In this document: positions 16,887-25,935 of the stretch, in pieces | Layout: each line of letters starts with the position of its first letter | Position numbering within the stretch: the first letter of the stretch is position 1 | Made by a program: the position numbers and the translations under genes | NCBI GenBank assembly: GCA_017534595.1 | Contig: JAFXVY010000098.1 | Span: 1 to 64,000, forward strand | Reading direction: 5' to 3' | Length of the DNA: 64,000 nt | DNA from: Ruminococcus sp. | GTDB lineage: Bacteria > Bacillota > Clostridia > Oscillospirales > Ruminococcaceae | The notes under the pieces: model-generated | Database searches by the model: none | Told to the model about the DNA's origin: nothing | What the model saw: the letters and a program-made list of their open reading frames with translations, nothing else

Positions 16887-16889
16887 TTC

Positions 16890-16918
16890 TTGACTTGAAT
16901 GGAAGAATATGCTATTAT
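16890..16918 (+). promoter_or_regulatory. Histidine kinase promoter
   Basis: TTGACT (16890-16895) and TATTAT (16913-16918) have a 17-base spacer and lie about 30 bases before the kinase start. The upstream LytTR repeat is only three bases from the -35 box. Confidence 0.75.
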
Positions 16919-16949
16919 AATAAAGATATTGAAGAAAGGACATTGATCT

Positions 16950-18341
16950 ATGACGACCGATCTCAGTACTTCCTATGTGTTGGGAAGGCTCCTGTACACC
17001 TTTCTCTGCTCGTTCCCTTATATGGTGCTGATCCTGTATTCGTTCAGGGGGCACTGGCGCTTTAAAAGATCCGTTACGTTCCTGCTGGCATTCACGGCAC
17101 TCACCTTCCTGCTGGCGACCCTGCCGGTAAGGCTCATCCTGTCGGAATACGTCCCCTATCAGGTCTTTGACATTATCACCAATATCGTGTATATCGGTTT
17201 CATTTTCGCAACAATAAAGGATCATATCGGAAAGCTGATCTTCACCGTTCTGGCTCTGACCAATCTCGGAGATCTTGTTGTGGTGAGCGCCAAATGCCTT
17301 GAGGGCATATACTTCCATGACAACGCCCTGGAGAAATACCGTTTCACATACCATCTGTTCATCGTTATCGTGATGGCGGCAGCGCTGCCCCTTATGTATT
17401 TCCTGCTGTTCAAGGATATCGGCGGCCATACCACCGACACCGTCATCGAGAACGGAAAAGCGGTCAAGCATCCGTGGCGGTATCTGTGGCTCGTCCCGGC
17501 GGTATTCAATCTGATCTCGCTCTGGCATTTCTATGCGGGCGGGAGCTGGGATGTCGAGACCTCTATGGATCCCATGAGCACGCTCTATCTGCTTGCGATC
17601 TCCGCGGGCTCGGTGCTGATCTACCGGATCATCGTCGGCTCGGCAAGGCTGTATGAAAGGAACCTCTCGCTATTCGCGGAGAACCATGCGCTTTCCATAC
17701 AGAGGCTCCAGTTCGACAGTCTTAACGCCAGGCTCGAGAATATGCGCAGAACAAGGCACGACCTGCGTCACCATACCGCCCTGCTCAAACAGATAAGACA
17801 AAGCGGAGACCTCTCCGCCCTCGATGAGCTCATCAACTCCTATAACGAGCAGAACTGCCTCGACCAGCCGCTGATGTTCTGCGAGAACCAGACGGTCAAT
17901 ATCGTGCTTGCGTTCTATTCGGAAACGGCATACAGAAACAGCATCTCGTTTTCCGTAAAGGCCGATATCCCCGAGGAGATCTTCGCCGACAGCAAGGATA
18001 TCGCCGTCGTTTTCGGAAACGTCCTCGAAAATGCGTCGGACGCCTGCAAGGAAGTGACCGGTGAAAGGTTCATCGACCTTACGGCGGTGTACAAGACCTC
18101 GGCTTCCGGCACCCGCTGCCTCACCCTTTCGGTGAAAAACAGCTTTGCGACCGCCCCGACCGTCAATGAGGACGGCGTGTTCAATTCCACCAAGCATCCC
18201 GGCGAGGGAATCGGCATAAGCTCGGTAAAGAGCATCGCGGAAAAGTACGGCGGCACCTGCTCCTTTACGCATGAGGGCGGCGTGTTCAGCGTTTCGGTGA
18301 TCCTCTACGAGCCGCTTCCCGACCAGCCCGCCGACAGCTGA
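16950..18341 (+). CDS. Membrane histidine kinase, GHKL (AgrC/LytS-like) type
   Basis: The 463-residue protein starts with about six hydrophobic segments in the first 230 residues, a membrane sensor without a large outside loop. The dimerisation/phospho-acceptor site reads RRTRHDLRHHTALL near residue 270. The ATPase part has VVFGNVLENASDAC (N box) and GEGIGISSVKSIAEKYGG (G box). This architecture senses peptides or membrane conditions in AgrC and LytS relatives. AGAAAGGA precedes the ATG by nine bases. It is divergent from its LytTR regulator, and the MITE starts eight bases after the stop. Confidence 0.92.
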   Translation: MTTDLSTSYVLGRLLYTFLCSFPYMVLILYSFRGHWRFKRSVTFLLAFTALTFLLATLPVRLILSEYVPYQVFDIITNIVYIGFIFATIKDHIGKLIFTVLALTNLGDLVVVSAKCLEGIYFHDNALEKYRFTYHLFIVIVMAAALPLMYFLLFKDIGGHTTDTVIENGKAVKHPWRYLWLVPAVFNLISLWHFYAGGSWDVETSMDPMSTLYLLAISAGSVLIYRIIVGSARLYERNLSLFAENHALSIQRLQFDSLNARLENMRRTRHDLRHHTALLKQIRQSGDLSALDELINSYNEQNCLDQPLMFCENQTVNIVLAFYSETAYRNSISFSVKADIPEEIFADSKDIAVVFGNVLENASDACKEVTGERFIDLTAVYKTSASGTRCLTLSVKNSFATAPTVNEDGVFNSTKHPGEGIGISSVKSIAEKYGGTCSFTHEGGVFSVSVILYEPLPDQPADS

Positions 18342-18348
18342 TACCTTA

Positions 18349-18522
18349 AGGCAATACCGCACAACCCCTGTGCGTCAGATGCGCAGTCAGATTTTTCGTC
18401 AGAGTGCATAAATTTGACGCAGGCGGGCTGCCGCCCGGCAAGGAGAATTTGTGTGCTATGACGGAAAATATGCAAGCAGATGACGTGCAGAGGCTTTAGC
18501 CGTGGGTTGTGCGGTGTTGCCA
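18349..18522. mobile_element. MITE copy 2, 174 bp, with TA duplication
   Basis: The element begins AGGCAATACCGCACAACCC and ends GGGTTGTGCGGTGTTGCCA, flanked by TA at 18347-18348 and 18523-18524. Length equals copy 1. Relative to copy 1 at least two base pairs of the hairpin changed on both arms (ACGACCC/GGGTCGT to ACAACCC/GGGTTGT, and GCATCA/TGATGTGC to GCGTCA/TGACGTGC). It carries no gene. It stands between the kinase and the promoter of the ABC transporter and could also act as a transcription end or mRNA structure. Confidence 0.9.
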
Positions 18523-18569
18523 TATATAGATCCAAGAGACCGTATCGCTTCGACGGAGCCTGCGGTTTT

Positions 18570-18633
18570 TTCGTGCATAGTTTCCGACAATTCGTGCAGA
18601 AAATGAAAATTGCCTCGGATTATGTAATATAAT
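18570..18633 (+). promoter_or_regulatory. LytTR-type operator and promoter of the ABC transporter
   Basis: TTCGTGCA is repeated at 18570-18577 and 18591-18598, again with a 21-base period. A perfect TATAAT follows at 18628-18633, 37 bases after the start of the second repeat; in the regulator's own promoter that distance is 36. The -35 region is poor (TGAAAA at best), as expected for an activator-dependent promoter. This ties the transporter to the two-component system upstream. Confidence 0.75.
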
Positions 18634-18706
18634 GTTCTCAAAGAAAGGCAGAACGTCTGCCTCGGAGATCTGATATGGTAATCTCATAACGAAAGGGAAG
18701 ATATCA

Positions 18707-21172
18707 ATGTCTATCATCAGAAAAATGACCAGACGCAACATTACGGGAAAGCCGATACGATCCTTTGCTGTCATCATAGCTCTGGCGGCCTCGGCATTCG
18801 CACTGCTCCTGTGTATAGGCGGGCGAGACGCTCCCGAGCAGCAGCTGAGGGAACTGATGCTCAACGTCTACGGCGGAGCGGAAATAGAATTCATCGACAC
18901 GAACAGAAACCTTGTCATCAATGAAAAGGATCTTCCGGACGGCTCAAAGATGCTGATCTCTGCAATGTGGAATGCCAACGCCAAGACCTCCAAGGGCGAG
19001 TATTCGATAAAGACCACATATTTCGATCCCGATAAGGCAGCAGAATTCGGTCTCCTTGACACCAAGCCAGAGCCCGGAGACGGAGTCGTTATTTCCGAGG
19101 AGTTCGCCAAAAAAGCGGGACTGAGTGTGGGCAGCACCGTAAAGCTGTCAAGAACGATCGAACCCGCTCAGGACAAGAAGGACGAAGAGCCGGCCGTAAA
19201 GGAGATCTCCCTGAAAGTGACCGCGGTCAGCACAGACAAGTATTTCCGCCGCAACACGTCAACGCTTTTCATGAGCGAGGAGAATGTCCGTAAGATCGGT
19301 AATGACGGAGTAAACGGCAGAGCCATTGCTTACGTGGATATCCCCAACGATCTCGATGTCAATGAGACAGTCAAGGAGCTCCAGAAGAAATATCCCGATT
19401 ATACTGTAGCCGCACTTATGACCGATCAGATCCTTGAGGACATCAACAATCAGACAATGGTGTTCGTGCTGATCTTTGCGGTAATACTTATGATGACGCT
19501 GTTCCTCACATTCTCGATGTCCAAGCATATCGCCAACGAGAGGATCTCCACGATCGGAACACTGCGAAGCCTCGGCGGCAGCATAAAGAAGACCTCAGCC
19601 GTCCTGCTGACCGAGAGCGGCATCTACGGCCTTATCGGCGGCGTGATCGGAGCGGCGCTGTTCGCAGTCGGCGGAAGGCTCGCCATAGAAATGCTCTTCG
19701 GCACGATCCCCGACAACTGGTCGATAGGAGTGTATATGTACCCCATCGCGGTAGTGTTTGCGATAGTGTTACAGATACTCTGTCAGACAGGCGCACTCGT
19801 CAAGGCAGTAAAGACTCCCGTGCGTGATATAATCTTCTCGTCGAGAGACACAGCTTATCATCTCGGCATCAGGAAGCTGCTTATCGGCGCAGTGATACTT
19901 GCCGCAGGCATAGTTCTCGGTATGCTCGCTGACAGCATCGTGCTCAGCATAGCGGCCATCGCCTGCATCAGCATCGGCTCGGTCATGGTGCTGCCGCTGC
20001 TCATCAAGGGCGTATCAAAGGTGCTGGTGCTGCTGTTTTCGGCTCTCGGGCTGCCCTGCGCAAAGCTTGCCGCCAACGAATTCTCTCATAAGAAGAGCAC
20101 CGTTACCTGCACGCAGCTGACCTTCGTATCCCTCGGTATCACCATCGCGATCTTCATCACCTCGATGTCGATCTCTCAGATATACAATCCCGACATCTAC
20201 AATATGGACGCGGTCATCGATCTTGGATATAAGACCGAGAAGGTCGAAAAGTTCGTCAAGGATATGCCTGAGATAAAGGATTGCCAGTATCTGTATCAGA
20301 GCTGGTCGAACGCAGAGGTCAACGGAAAGAAGAAATCCTTTGTCTGCTTCGTACCTTACGATGATTACAGCCTTTATACGGGCATCAGCGGGCTCGGTGA
20401 AGAGCCTGCCGAGGGTGAAGCCTATATCGGAGAGGGCTATGCAAATCAGCTCGGCGTAAAGACCGGTGACACGGTAGAGATCAAGGACGTTGATGTGTAC
20501 ACCGAAAAGGATGACGGCACCAAAGAATACGAAACATACAAATTCAAAGTCAAAGGTGTCTGCAGCACGATCTATCATTACAGCAAGTGCTTGGTCGTAA
20601 ATAAAAAATGGTTCAGGGATGATCTTTCCGATTACGTTGAAAGGTTATATATCAACCTTCGTTCATCCGATGACCTTGACAAGATCACTTCCGAGGTCGA
20701 GAAACTGTTCCGTGATGCCTCGGTAAAAACAAGAGCTCAGGTCATCACTTCACACGAGGAGGACAGCTCAAAAATAATGACCGTCCTTTACAGCATGATA
20801 GGCGTAGGCTGCGTACTTGCACTGCTCGGTGCGGTATCCAATGCGATAATCGGCTTTGAACAGTCAAGGAGAAAATACGCCGTGCTCCACTCGGTAGCCG
20901 CAAGCAAGAAGACGCTCTCAAAGCTCATCATCCTCGAGACACTGATCTCGTCAGTGACCGCAGGCGTGCTTGCACTGCTTATGGGCTCGCTGCTCACCTC
21001 GCTCATAGAGACTACCCTTGCAGGGCTTGACATGGGCGTGGAGATAGTATTCAACGTTCCGCTGATAATCGCTTTCATCGCAGTTCTGATCGCGGCGCTG
21101 CTGCTCGCAACGATAAAGCCCATATCCTCACTGAAGAAAATGAACACAGCCATAGAGCTGAAATACGAATAA
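18707..21172 (+). CDS. ABC transporter permease, FtsX/MacB-like, two FtsX domains
   Basis: The 821-residue protein has an N-terminal membrane helix (about 20-40), an extracytoplasmic domain of about 200 residues, then groups of membrane helices around 245-360 and 385-440. A second outside domain follows, and a final FtsX set of three helices ends the chain near MGSLLTSLIETTLAG. This is the layout of permeases that act mechanically on peptides, lipoproteins or antimicrobials rather than through a channel. The ATPase follows after 13 bases. The promoter carries the LytTR repeats, so it is probably induced through the neighbouring kinase. AAAGGGA lies before the ATG. Substrate is unknown. Confidence 0.9.
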   Translation: MSIIRKMTRRNITGKPIRSFAVIIALAASAFALLLCIGGRDAPEQQLRELMLNVYGGAEIEFIDTNRNLVINEKDLPDGSKMLISAMWNANAKTSKGEYSIKTTYFDPDKAAEFGLLDTKPEPGDGVVISEEFAKKAGLSVGSTVKLSRTIEPAQDKKDEEPAVKEISLKVTAVSTDKYFRRNTSTLFMSEENVRKIGNDGVNGRAIAYVDIPNDLDVNETVKELQKKYPDYTVAALMTDQILEDINNQTMVFVLIFAVILMMTLFLTFSMSKHIANERISTIGTLRSLGGSIKKTSAVLLTESGIYGLIGGVIGAALFAVGGRLAIEMLFGTIPDNWSIGVYMYPIAVVFAIVLQILCQTGALVKAVKTPVRDIIFSSRDTAYHLGIRKLLIGAVILAAGIVLGMLADSIVLSIAAIACISIGSVMVLPLLIKGVSKVLVLLFSALGLPCAKLAANEFSHKKSTVTCTQLTFVSLGITIAIFITSMSISQIYNPDIYNMDAVIDLGYKTEKVEKFVKDMPEIKDCQYLYQSWSNAEVNGKKKSFVCFVPYDDYSLYTGISGLGEEPAEGEAYIGEGYANQLGVKTGDTVEIKDVDVYTEKDDGTKEYETYKFKVKGVCSTIYHYSKCLVVNKKWFRDDLSDYVERLYINLRSSDDLDKITSEVEKLFRDASVKTRAQVITSHEEDSSKIMTVLYSMIGVGCVLALLGAVSNAIIGFEQSRRKYAVLHSVAASKKTLSKLIILETLISSVTAGVLALLMGSLLTSLIETTLAGLDMGVEIVFNVPLIIAFIAVLIAALLLATIKPISSLKKMNTAIELKYE

Positions 21173-21185
21173 CGGAGGTACAGTT

Positions 21186-21863
21186 ATGAAAAATGTAATA
21201 GAGATAACCGGTCTGAGAAAGCGTTTCGGATCGGGTGAAAATGAGGCACTTATCTTCGACGGTGCAGACCTTACGATAGAGAGAGGCAGCTTCGTCTCGC
21301 TGACAGGCGCCTCCGGAAGCGGAAAATCCACTCTGCTTTATCTGATCGGCGGCCTTGACCGCAATTTCACCGGAGACATCCGCATCGGCGGCAAGAGCAT
21401 CTCCGGCATGGACGATCAGGAGCTCTCCCATATCCGTTCATTCAAGCTGAGCTATGTGTTCCAGTTCTATAATCTCGTTGCGAACCTCACCATCGAGGAA
21501 AACATCCTCCTGCCGATCGAACTCTCCGGAAGAAACACCAAGGATTATACCCGCAGGCTCAATGAGCTGCTCGAGCTCACCGGCCTTACGGCAAAGAGAA
21601 AGTACTATCCCTCGCAGCTCTCGGGCGGTCAGCAGCAGAGAGCCTCGATAGCAAGAGCTGTCCTCACCGAGCCGGAGATACTCCTCGCCGATGAGGCCAC
21701 CGGTAACCTCGACAAAGCCTCTGGCGATGAGATAATGTCGCTCTTCAAGCGTCTCAATGAAGAGAAAGGCATAACCATACTTCAAGTCACACACTCTGCG
21801 GAATGTGCCGCCTACGGCAACAGGATAGTCAAGCTCGTTGACCGCAAGCTCGTGGACTGCTGA
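21186..21863 (+). CDS. ABC transporter ATP-binding protein (MacB/LolD-like)
   Basis: The 225-residue protein shows Walker A GASGSGKSTLL, the Q-loop in FQFYNLVANLT, the signature LSGGQQQRASIARA, Walker B ILLADEATGNLD and the H-loop VTHSAECA. It belongs to the family that pairs with FtsX-type permeases and is the partner of the permease upstream. GGAGG seven bases before the ATG supports the start. A strong hairpin terminator follows. Confidence 0.95.
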   Translation: MKNVIEITGLRKRFGSGENEALIFDGADLTIERGSFVSLTGASGSGKSTLLYLIGGLDRNFTGDIRIGGKSISGMDDQELSHIRSFKLSYVFQFYNLVANLTIEENILLPIELSGRNTKDYTRRLNELLELTGLTAKRKYYPSQLSGGQQQRASIARAVLTEPEILLADEATGNLDKASGDEIMSLFKRLNEEKGITILQVTHSAECAAYGNRIVKLVDRKLVDC

Positions 21864-21884
21864 ACATAATTACCGGGATAATGC

Positions 21885-21933
21885 AAAAATGGATATCTTC
21901 CCCGCACGCGGCGGGGAGATATCCATTTTTTTG
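21885..21933. terminator. Bidirectional terminator between convergent ABC operons
   Basis: A stem of about 20 bp (AAAAATGGATATCTTCCCCGC with its near-exact complement) around a short ACGC loop carries A's on one side and T's on the other. It would stop transcription from both sides: after the ABC ATPase on the plus strand and after the FtsX permease on the minus strand. Confidence 0.92.
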
Positions 21934-21970
21934 CTCCGTGTTAACTGTACATTTTTCTGGACTTTTACAT

Positions 21971-24538
21971 TTAAGCCACATCCGTCAGCTTCAGATGCTT
22001 TATCTTTCTCAGCGCTATGGCATTGATGCCGAAGGTGAAGAACACCGTGATCGCTACAGCCAGACCCCATGACACAAAGCTCACGCTGCGCACGAACTGA
22101 ACGTAAGAGGTCTCGATAAACCGGATGACCACATAGCCCATCACCGAGCCTGCCGTCAGACCGATAAGTATGCCCGCCGCCGTGGTGACTACCGTCTCCA
22201 TAAGGATGTATTTCTTGACCTCGCCCACCGTGAAGCCGTTGATACGCATGATCGAAAGCTCACGGGTCTTCTGGGTTATGTACATCTTATTGATGTTGAG
22301 CAGGATGAAGTAGGCCATAAGTCCCGCGGCAAGCACCATGATACCCGCGATGCCCGTAAAGATCAGAACTACCTTCTCGACTCTGTTTTTGTCCTTGGAG
22401 ACCTCTTTCATCCCCTTGTAGCCTTCCACCTTGCCCAGCTCGGCGGTCATGGCCTTGCCGTCGGCGCCCTTGGAGTTTATGAGATAGGTGTTGTACTCGG
22501 GAGATTCGTCAAAGATCTCGCTGTAATACTTCTCCGAGACGACCATATTGTAGCCGATGTAATTCGTGAACACTCCCGCGACTCTTACCTCGCAGGGGCA
22601 CATGAACTTGTTGTAGATCACGAATTTGTCTCCCGCCCTCATGCCTGTGGTCTCGGCTGTCCGGCTCTGGATGTAGACCCCGTCGTCCCTGAGGTCGAGC
22701 GCCTTGCCGGTGTCAGGGTCGATGAGCCCGAACAGTCTGTTTATCTCGTTTAAATCTCCGCAGAAGACCTCTGCGCTGCCGATGTCATCATTGTCGCTGT
22801 AAAGCCGGTATTCATCGTTTAGCTTGACCCATTCGGCGCCGTAGCTGTTCAGTATGCGCTCGAACTCGGCTTCGGAGTTCGACTCCTCCTCCGAATCCTT
22901 GCTGTAGGTCAGCTTGCGGTCGAACTTCTCGATCTTGCCGAACTGATTGGGGATGATGCCGTTCGCACTGCTGCGCATGGTAAAGCCCACAACGAGCAGC
23001 GCACAGCATCCCGCGACGCTGACCGTCGTTATCAGCACTCGTGAAAGATCGGAACGCATATTCCTGAATATGAGTCTCGCATAGAGCCTGCCGCCGCTGC
23101 GGCCTTTCTTCTTCCCGCCTGCCGGCTGCTTTTCCTGCATGAGCTGTATCGCCGTGGACTTCATCAGCTTCGAGCAGGAGAGCCACACCGCCGCTGCCGC
23201 CAGCAGCAGAGCTCCCGAGATCATGATGACCGTCAGCGGGAAATTGAAGGCCGGCGTAAGGCTGCCCAGAACATACATCATATTATACGATTTGAGAACT
23301 ACCTGCTGTATCAGGAAATAGCCCGCAAGCGTGCCCAGCAGGGTCCCTATGAGTACCGCGCTGAGCGCAAAGACCATGTACTTTGCAAGGATCTCCCTGT
23401 TGAAGAGACCAAGAGCCTTCGCCGCTCCGATGAGCTTTCTCTGCTCCTCCATTATCCTTCCGACGCTGGTGTAGATGACCAGTGCGGCGATGACTATGAA
23501 GAACAGCGCGAAGGTAAAGCTCAGGCTCGATACGCTCTCCGCTCCCGAGGACAGGTGAACATACCCGGGATTTCCGGTAACGCCGTAGATGAACCAGTTG
23601 CCGTCCTTGAGCTTGGCGAGCTCTCTTTCTGTCTCATCAAGAGCCGCCCTTGAAGTCTCACAGATCTTCAGGAGTTCCTGCTTGGTCTCAGGGTCGTCAT
23701 CCGACATATTTTTGGCCTGTTCTTCCTCTTTCTTAATCTGCACGCGCAGCTCGGCAAGCGCTTCGTTAAGTCCGGTCTTTAGCTCGTTGTACTTCTCCTG
23801 CGCCCTTACCGAACCGATCTCGGCGATCCTCTTTTTCACCTCATCCACCTTGTCGAGATACTCGCTGCCGAAACGGTCAAGGCCTTCGGTGCCTTCCACC
23901 AGCACCTCGACCTTCATATAGTTGCCCTCCATATCCTTCTCGTTGAAGTCGATCCTGGGCACATACACATATCTCCTGCCCGGAGTCTGCTCGGACTTGG
24001 CTATATGATCTGCGTCGAGAACAAGAGCTGTCACCTTGAATTCGGTCTTGTTAAGGTTCCCGGCCGGGGAATCAGAGGTGTCGTCGGTCAGCTTTACGGT
24101 GTCTCCGAGCTTGATGCCCAGCTTTTCCGCCACCGTCTGCTCCACGGCGCACTCGCCCGAATTAACGGGCAGCGTCCCGGACCTGACAAGGGGCACGTTT
24201 ATCCTCTCGGTCAGTGAGGATACGGATATCCCCTCCTGACTGCCGCCGTATCTGAGCTTTCCGTTGGCGAAGTAGAGCCCTTCTATATCCCTTACCCCGC
24301 TCACGGCCTTTATTGCTTCGATGTCCTCGCCCGAGAGCATCAGCGTGGATGCGATCTCAAGGTCGCGGAACTTTGTCTCGGTATAGAAATCGTTGCCGTT
24401 TCTGCGCATACCCTGCGCGGCAAAGGTTATGCCGAGATAAGCCATGACCGCCGCCCCCGCGATGAAGAGTATCGAGATCCAGGAGAGGATGTTCTTCTTT
24501 ATATTTCTCAGGGTATCTATCCGCTGTGTTTTCTTCAT
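21971..24538 (-). CDS. ABC transporter permease, FtsX type with coiled-coil outside domain
   Basis: The 855-residue protein starts with a membrane helix (about 18-37, ISILFIAGAAVMAYLGITF). An outside domain follows with a coiled coil around 230-310 (rich in Glu, Lys and Leu, for example LAELRVQIKKEEEQAKNM). Then come three membrane helices, a second outside domain (about 520-720) and a final FtsX set. It is the last gene of a minus-strand operon, 19 bases after the GAF-ATPase gene that must power it. Substrate unknown; long coiled coils in this family have been linked to contact with outside partners. Confidence 0.9.
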   Translation of the reverse strand: MKKTQRIDTLRNIKKNILSWISILFIAGAAVMAYLGITFAAQGMRRNGNDFYTETKFRDLEIASTLMLSGEDIEAIKAVSGVRDIEGLYFANGKLRYGGSQEGISVSSLTERINVPLVRSGTLPVNSGECAVEQTVAEKLGIKLGDTVKLTDDTSDSPAGNLNKTEFKVTALVLDADHIAKSEQTPGRRYVYVPRIDFNEKDMEGNYMKVEVLVEGTEGLDRFGSEYLDKVDEVKKRIAEIGSVRAQEKYNELKTGLNEALAELRVQIKKEEEQAKNMSDDDPETKQELLKICETSRAALDETERELAKLKDGNWFIYGVTGNPGYVHLSSGAESVSSLSFTFALFFIVIAALVIYTSVGRIMEEQRKLIGAAKALGLFNREILAKYMVFALSAVLIGTLLGTLAGYFLIQQVVLKSYNMMYVLGSLTPAFNFPLTVIMISGALLLAAAAVWLSCSKLMKSTAIQLMQEKQPAGGKKKGRSGGRLYARLIFRNMRSDLSRVLITTVSVAGCCALLVVGFTMRSSANGIIPNQFGKIEKFDRKLTYSKDSEEESNSEAEFERILNSYGAEWVKLNDEYRLYSDNDDIGSAEVFCGDLNEINRLFGLIDPDTGKALDLRDDGVYIQSRTAETTGMRAGDKFVIYNKFMCPCEVRVAGVFTNYIGYNMVVSEKYYSEIFDESPEYNTYLINSKGADGKAMTAELGKVEGYKGMKEVSKDKNRVEKVVLIFTGIAGIMVLAAGLMAYFILLNINKMYITQKTRELSIMRINGFTVGEVKKYILMETVVTTAAGILIGLTAGSVMGYVVIRFIETSYVQFVRSVSFVSWGLAVAITVFFTFGINAIALRKIKHLKLTDVA

Positions 24539-24557
24539 AACACTTCCTCCCGGTGCC

Positions 24558-25778
24558 TTACCATACCAGCTCCGCGGCGTGAAGCGGGTGCATATTCTTC
24601 TTTATCGAAGCGATCTTTCCGTTGCGCACCTTTATTACCCTGTCCGCCATCTTGGCGATCTCACCGTTGTGAGTGACCATCATAACGGTGGTGCCCTGCT
24701 TCTTGACTACCTCCTCGATAGCGGTCAGCACCTCTATGCTGGTGGAGTAGTCCAGTGCGGCGGTGGGCTCGTCGGCAAGGATGAGCTTCGGCTTCTTGAC
24801 AAGCGCTCTGGCGATGGATACTCTCTGCTGCTGACCGCCGGACATCTGCCCGGGGTAGTTATTCGCCCTGTCGGTCATATTTACGCTTGCGATAGCCTCC
24901 TCGCAGGACATCGGGTCGTCCACCAGCTCGGCTATGAACCTGACGTTCTCGATGGCGGTAAGGTTCGGCATAAGGTTATAGGACTGGAATATAAAGCCAA
25001 TGTACTGCCTGCGGTACTTGGTGAGCTCTGCATCCGAGGGGTGAGAGAAGTCCTTGCCCTCAATGGTGAGAGTACCGTCGGTCAGGAAATCCATGCCCCC
25101 GACAATATTCATCATCGTGGATTTTCCGCAGCCCGACTCGCCGAGTATCACCACAAATTCGTTCTTGTAGATATCGAGGTTTATCCCCTTGAGTACCTTC
25201 AGCACACCGTCGCCGGAGGGGAACTCCTTGGTTATCCCGCGCAGGCTCGCAAGCACCTCCTTGCTCTCGTCGAGCTCCACGGTGAAGCCCTTTTCGTCTA
25301 TGGTGATCGCTGCAAGTGAGGCCATGTGCTCCGCAAGGCGCAGCTCCTCATCGTCAAAGCTGCTGCCGTCCTTCTTGTTGACGATAACAACGCATCCGAT
25401 GTTATCGTGCAGATTATTCAGCGGCACGCAGATCACCGTCTTCGAGGTCAGCCCGTTGTCATCAAAGACCGTCCCCTCGAAGCGTTGATCGGACGCAGCG
25501 TCGGAAATAACGACCGACTTCCCCGTCTTTGTAACAAGACCTTCAAGACCGATGCCGTTCTCGATGCTTATATTCGATATATCGGCTGGCCCGATATGGT
25601 AGACCGGCGAGAGCCTGTCAGTTTTGCTGTCCAGCAGCCAGATCGCTCCGGCCTCGCTCTCAAGCACCTCGACTATTATCTCAAGGCTGCCGGAGAGTGC
25701 CTCCTCCATATCCTCGACATCGAGCAGCTGCTCCATTATCCTCCACGTTGCTTTGGTATAGCGTGTTCCGTCAGACAT
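24558..25778 (-). CDS. ABC ATPase with N-terminal GAF sensor domain
   Basis: Residues about 20-165 form a GAF domain (EAGAIWLLDSKTDRLSPVYH, ENGIGLEGLVTKTGKSVV, VICVPLNNLHDNIGCVVIVN). Residues about 185-400 are a complete ABC ATPase: Walker A GESGCGKSTMMN, signature MSGGQQQRVSIARAL, Walker B LILADEPTAALD, H-loop VTHNGE. GAF domains bind small molecules such as cyclic nucleotides, so ATP hydrolysis may be gated by a cytoplasmic ligand. The fusion is in frame with no stop. AGGAGG lies eight bases before the ATG. The FtsX permease of 855 residues follows at once. Confidence 0.93.
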   Translation of the reverse strand: MSDGTRYTKATWRIMEQLLDVEDMEEALSGSLEIIVEVLESEAGAIWLLDSKTDRLSPVYHIGPADISNISIENGIGLEGLVTKTGKSVVISDAASDQRFEGTVFDDNGLTSKTVICVPLNNLHDNIGCVVIVNKKDGSSFDDEELRLAEHMASLAAITIDEKGFTVELDESKEVLASLRGITKEFPSGDGVLKVLKGINLDIYKNEFVVILGESGCGKSTMMNIVGGMDFLTDGTLTIEGKDFSHPSDAELTKYRRQYIGFIFQSYNLMPNLTAIENVRFIAELVDDPMSCEEAIASVNMTDRANNYPGQMSGGQQQRVSIARALVKKPKLILADEPTAALDYSTSIEVLTAIEEVVKKQGTTVMMVTHNGEIAKMADRVIKVRNGKIASIKKNMHPLHAAELVW

Positions 25779-25827
25779 ATTATGACCTCCTGTTTATATT
25801 TATGAAAATCGTCATGGATCAACCTGA

Positions 25828-25926
25828 TCAGATCTCGGCTGCCGCATCAAGCGCTATGAGCAGCTTGCCGATGCTGTGGTTCGCATCGTGCAGCGCCCTG
25901 GACTCGTCGCAGCAGTCTGTTATCAC
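25828..25926 (-). CDS. Possible 32-residue small protein
   Basis: Directly after the stop of the 100-residue gene, TAGGAGG overlaps that stop and lies five bases before a GTG. The frame runs 32 codons (starting MITDCCDESRALHDANHS, ending LDAAAEI) to a TGA. The second half would form an amphipathic helix. The next gene starts 49 bases later. No family is recognised. It might be a real small subunit of the transporter operon or a chance frame; the ribosome site is the main argument. Confidence 0.4.
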   Translation of the reverse strand: MITDCCDESRALHDANHSIGKLLIALDAAAEI

Positions 25927-25935
25927 GGCTTCCTC

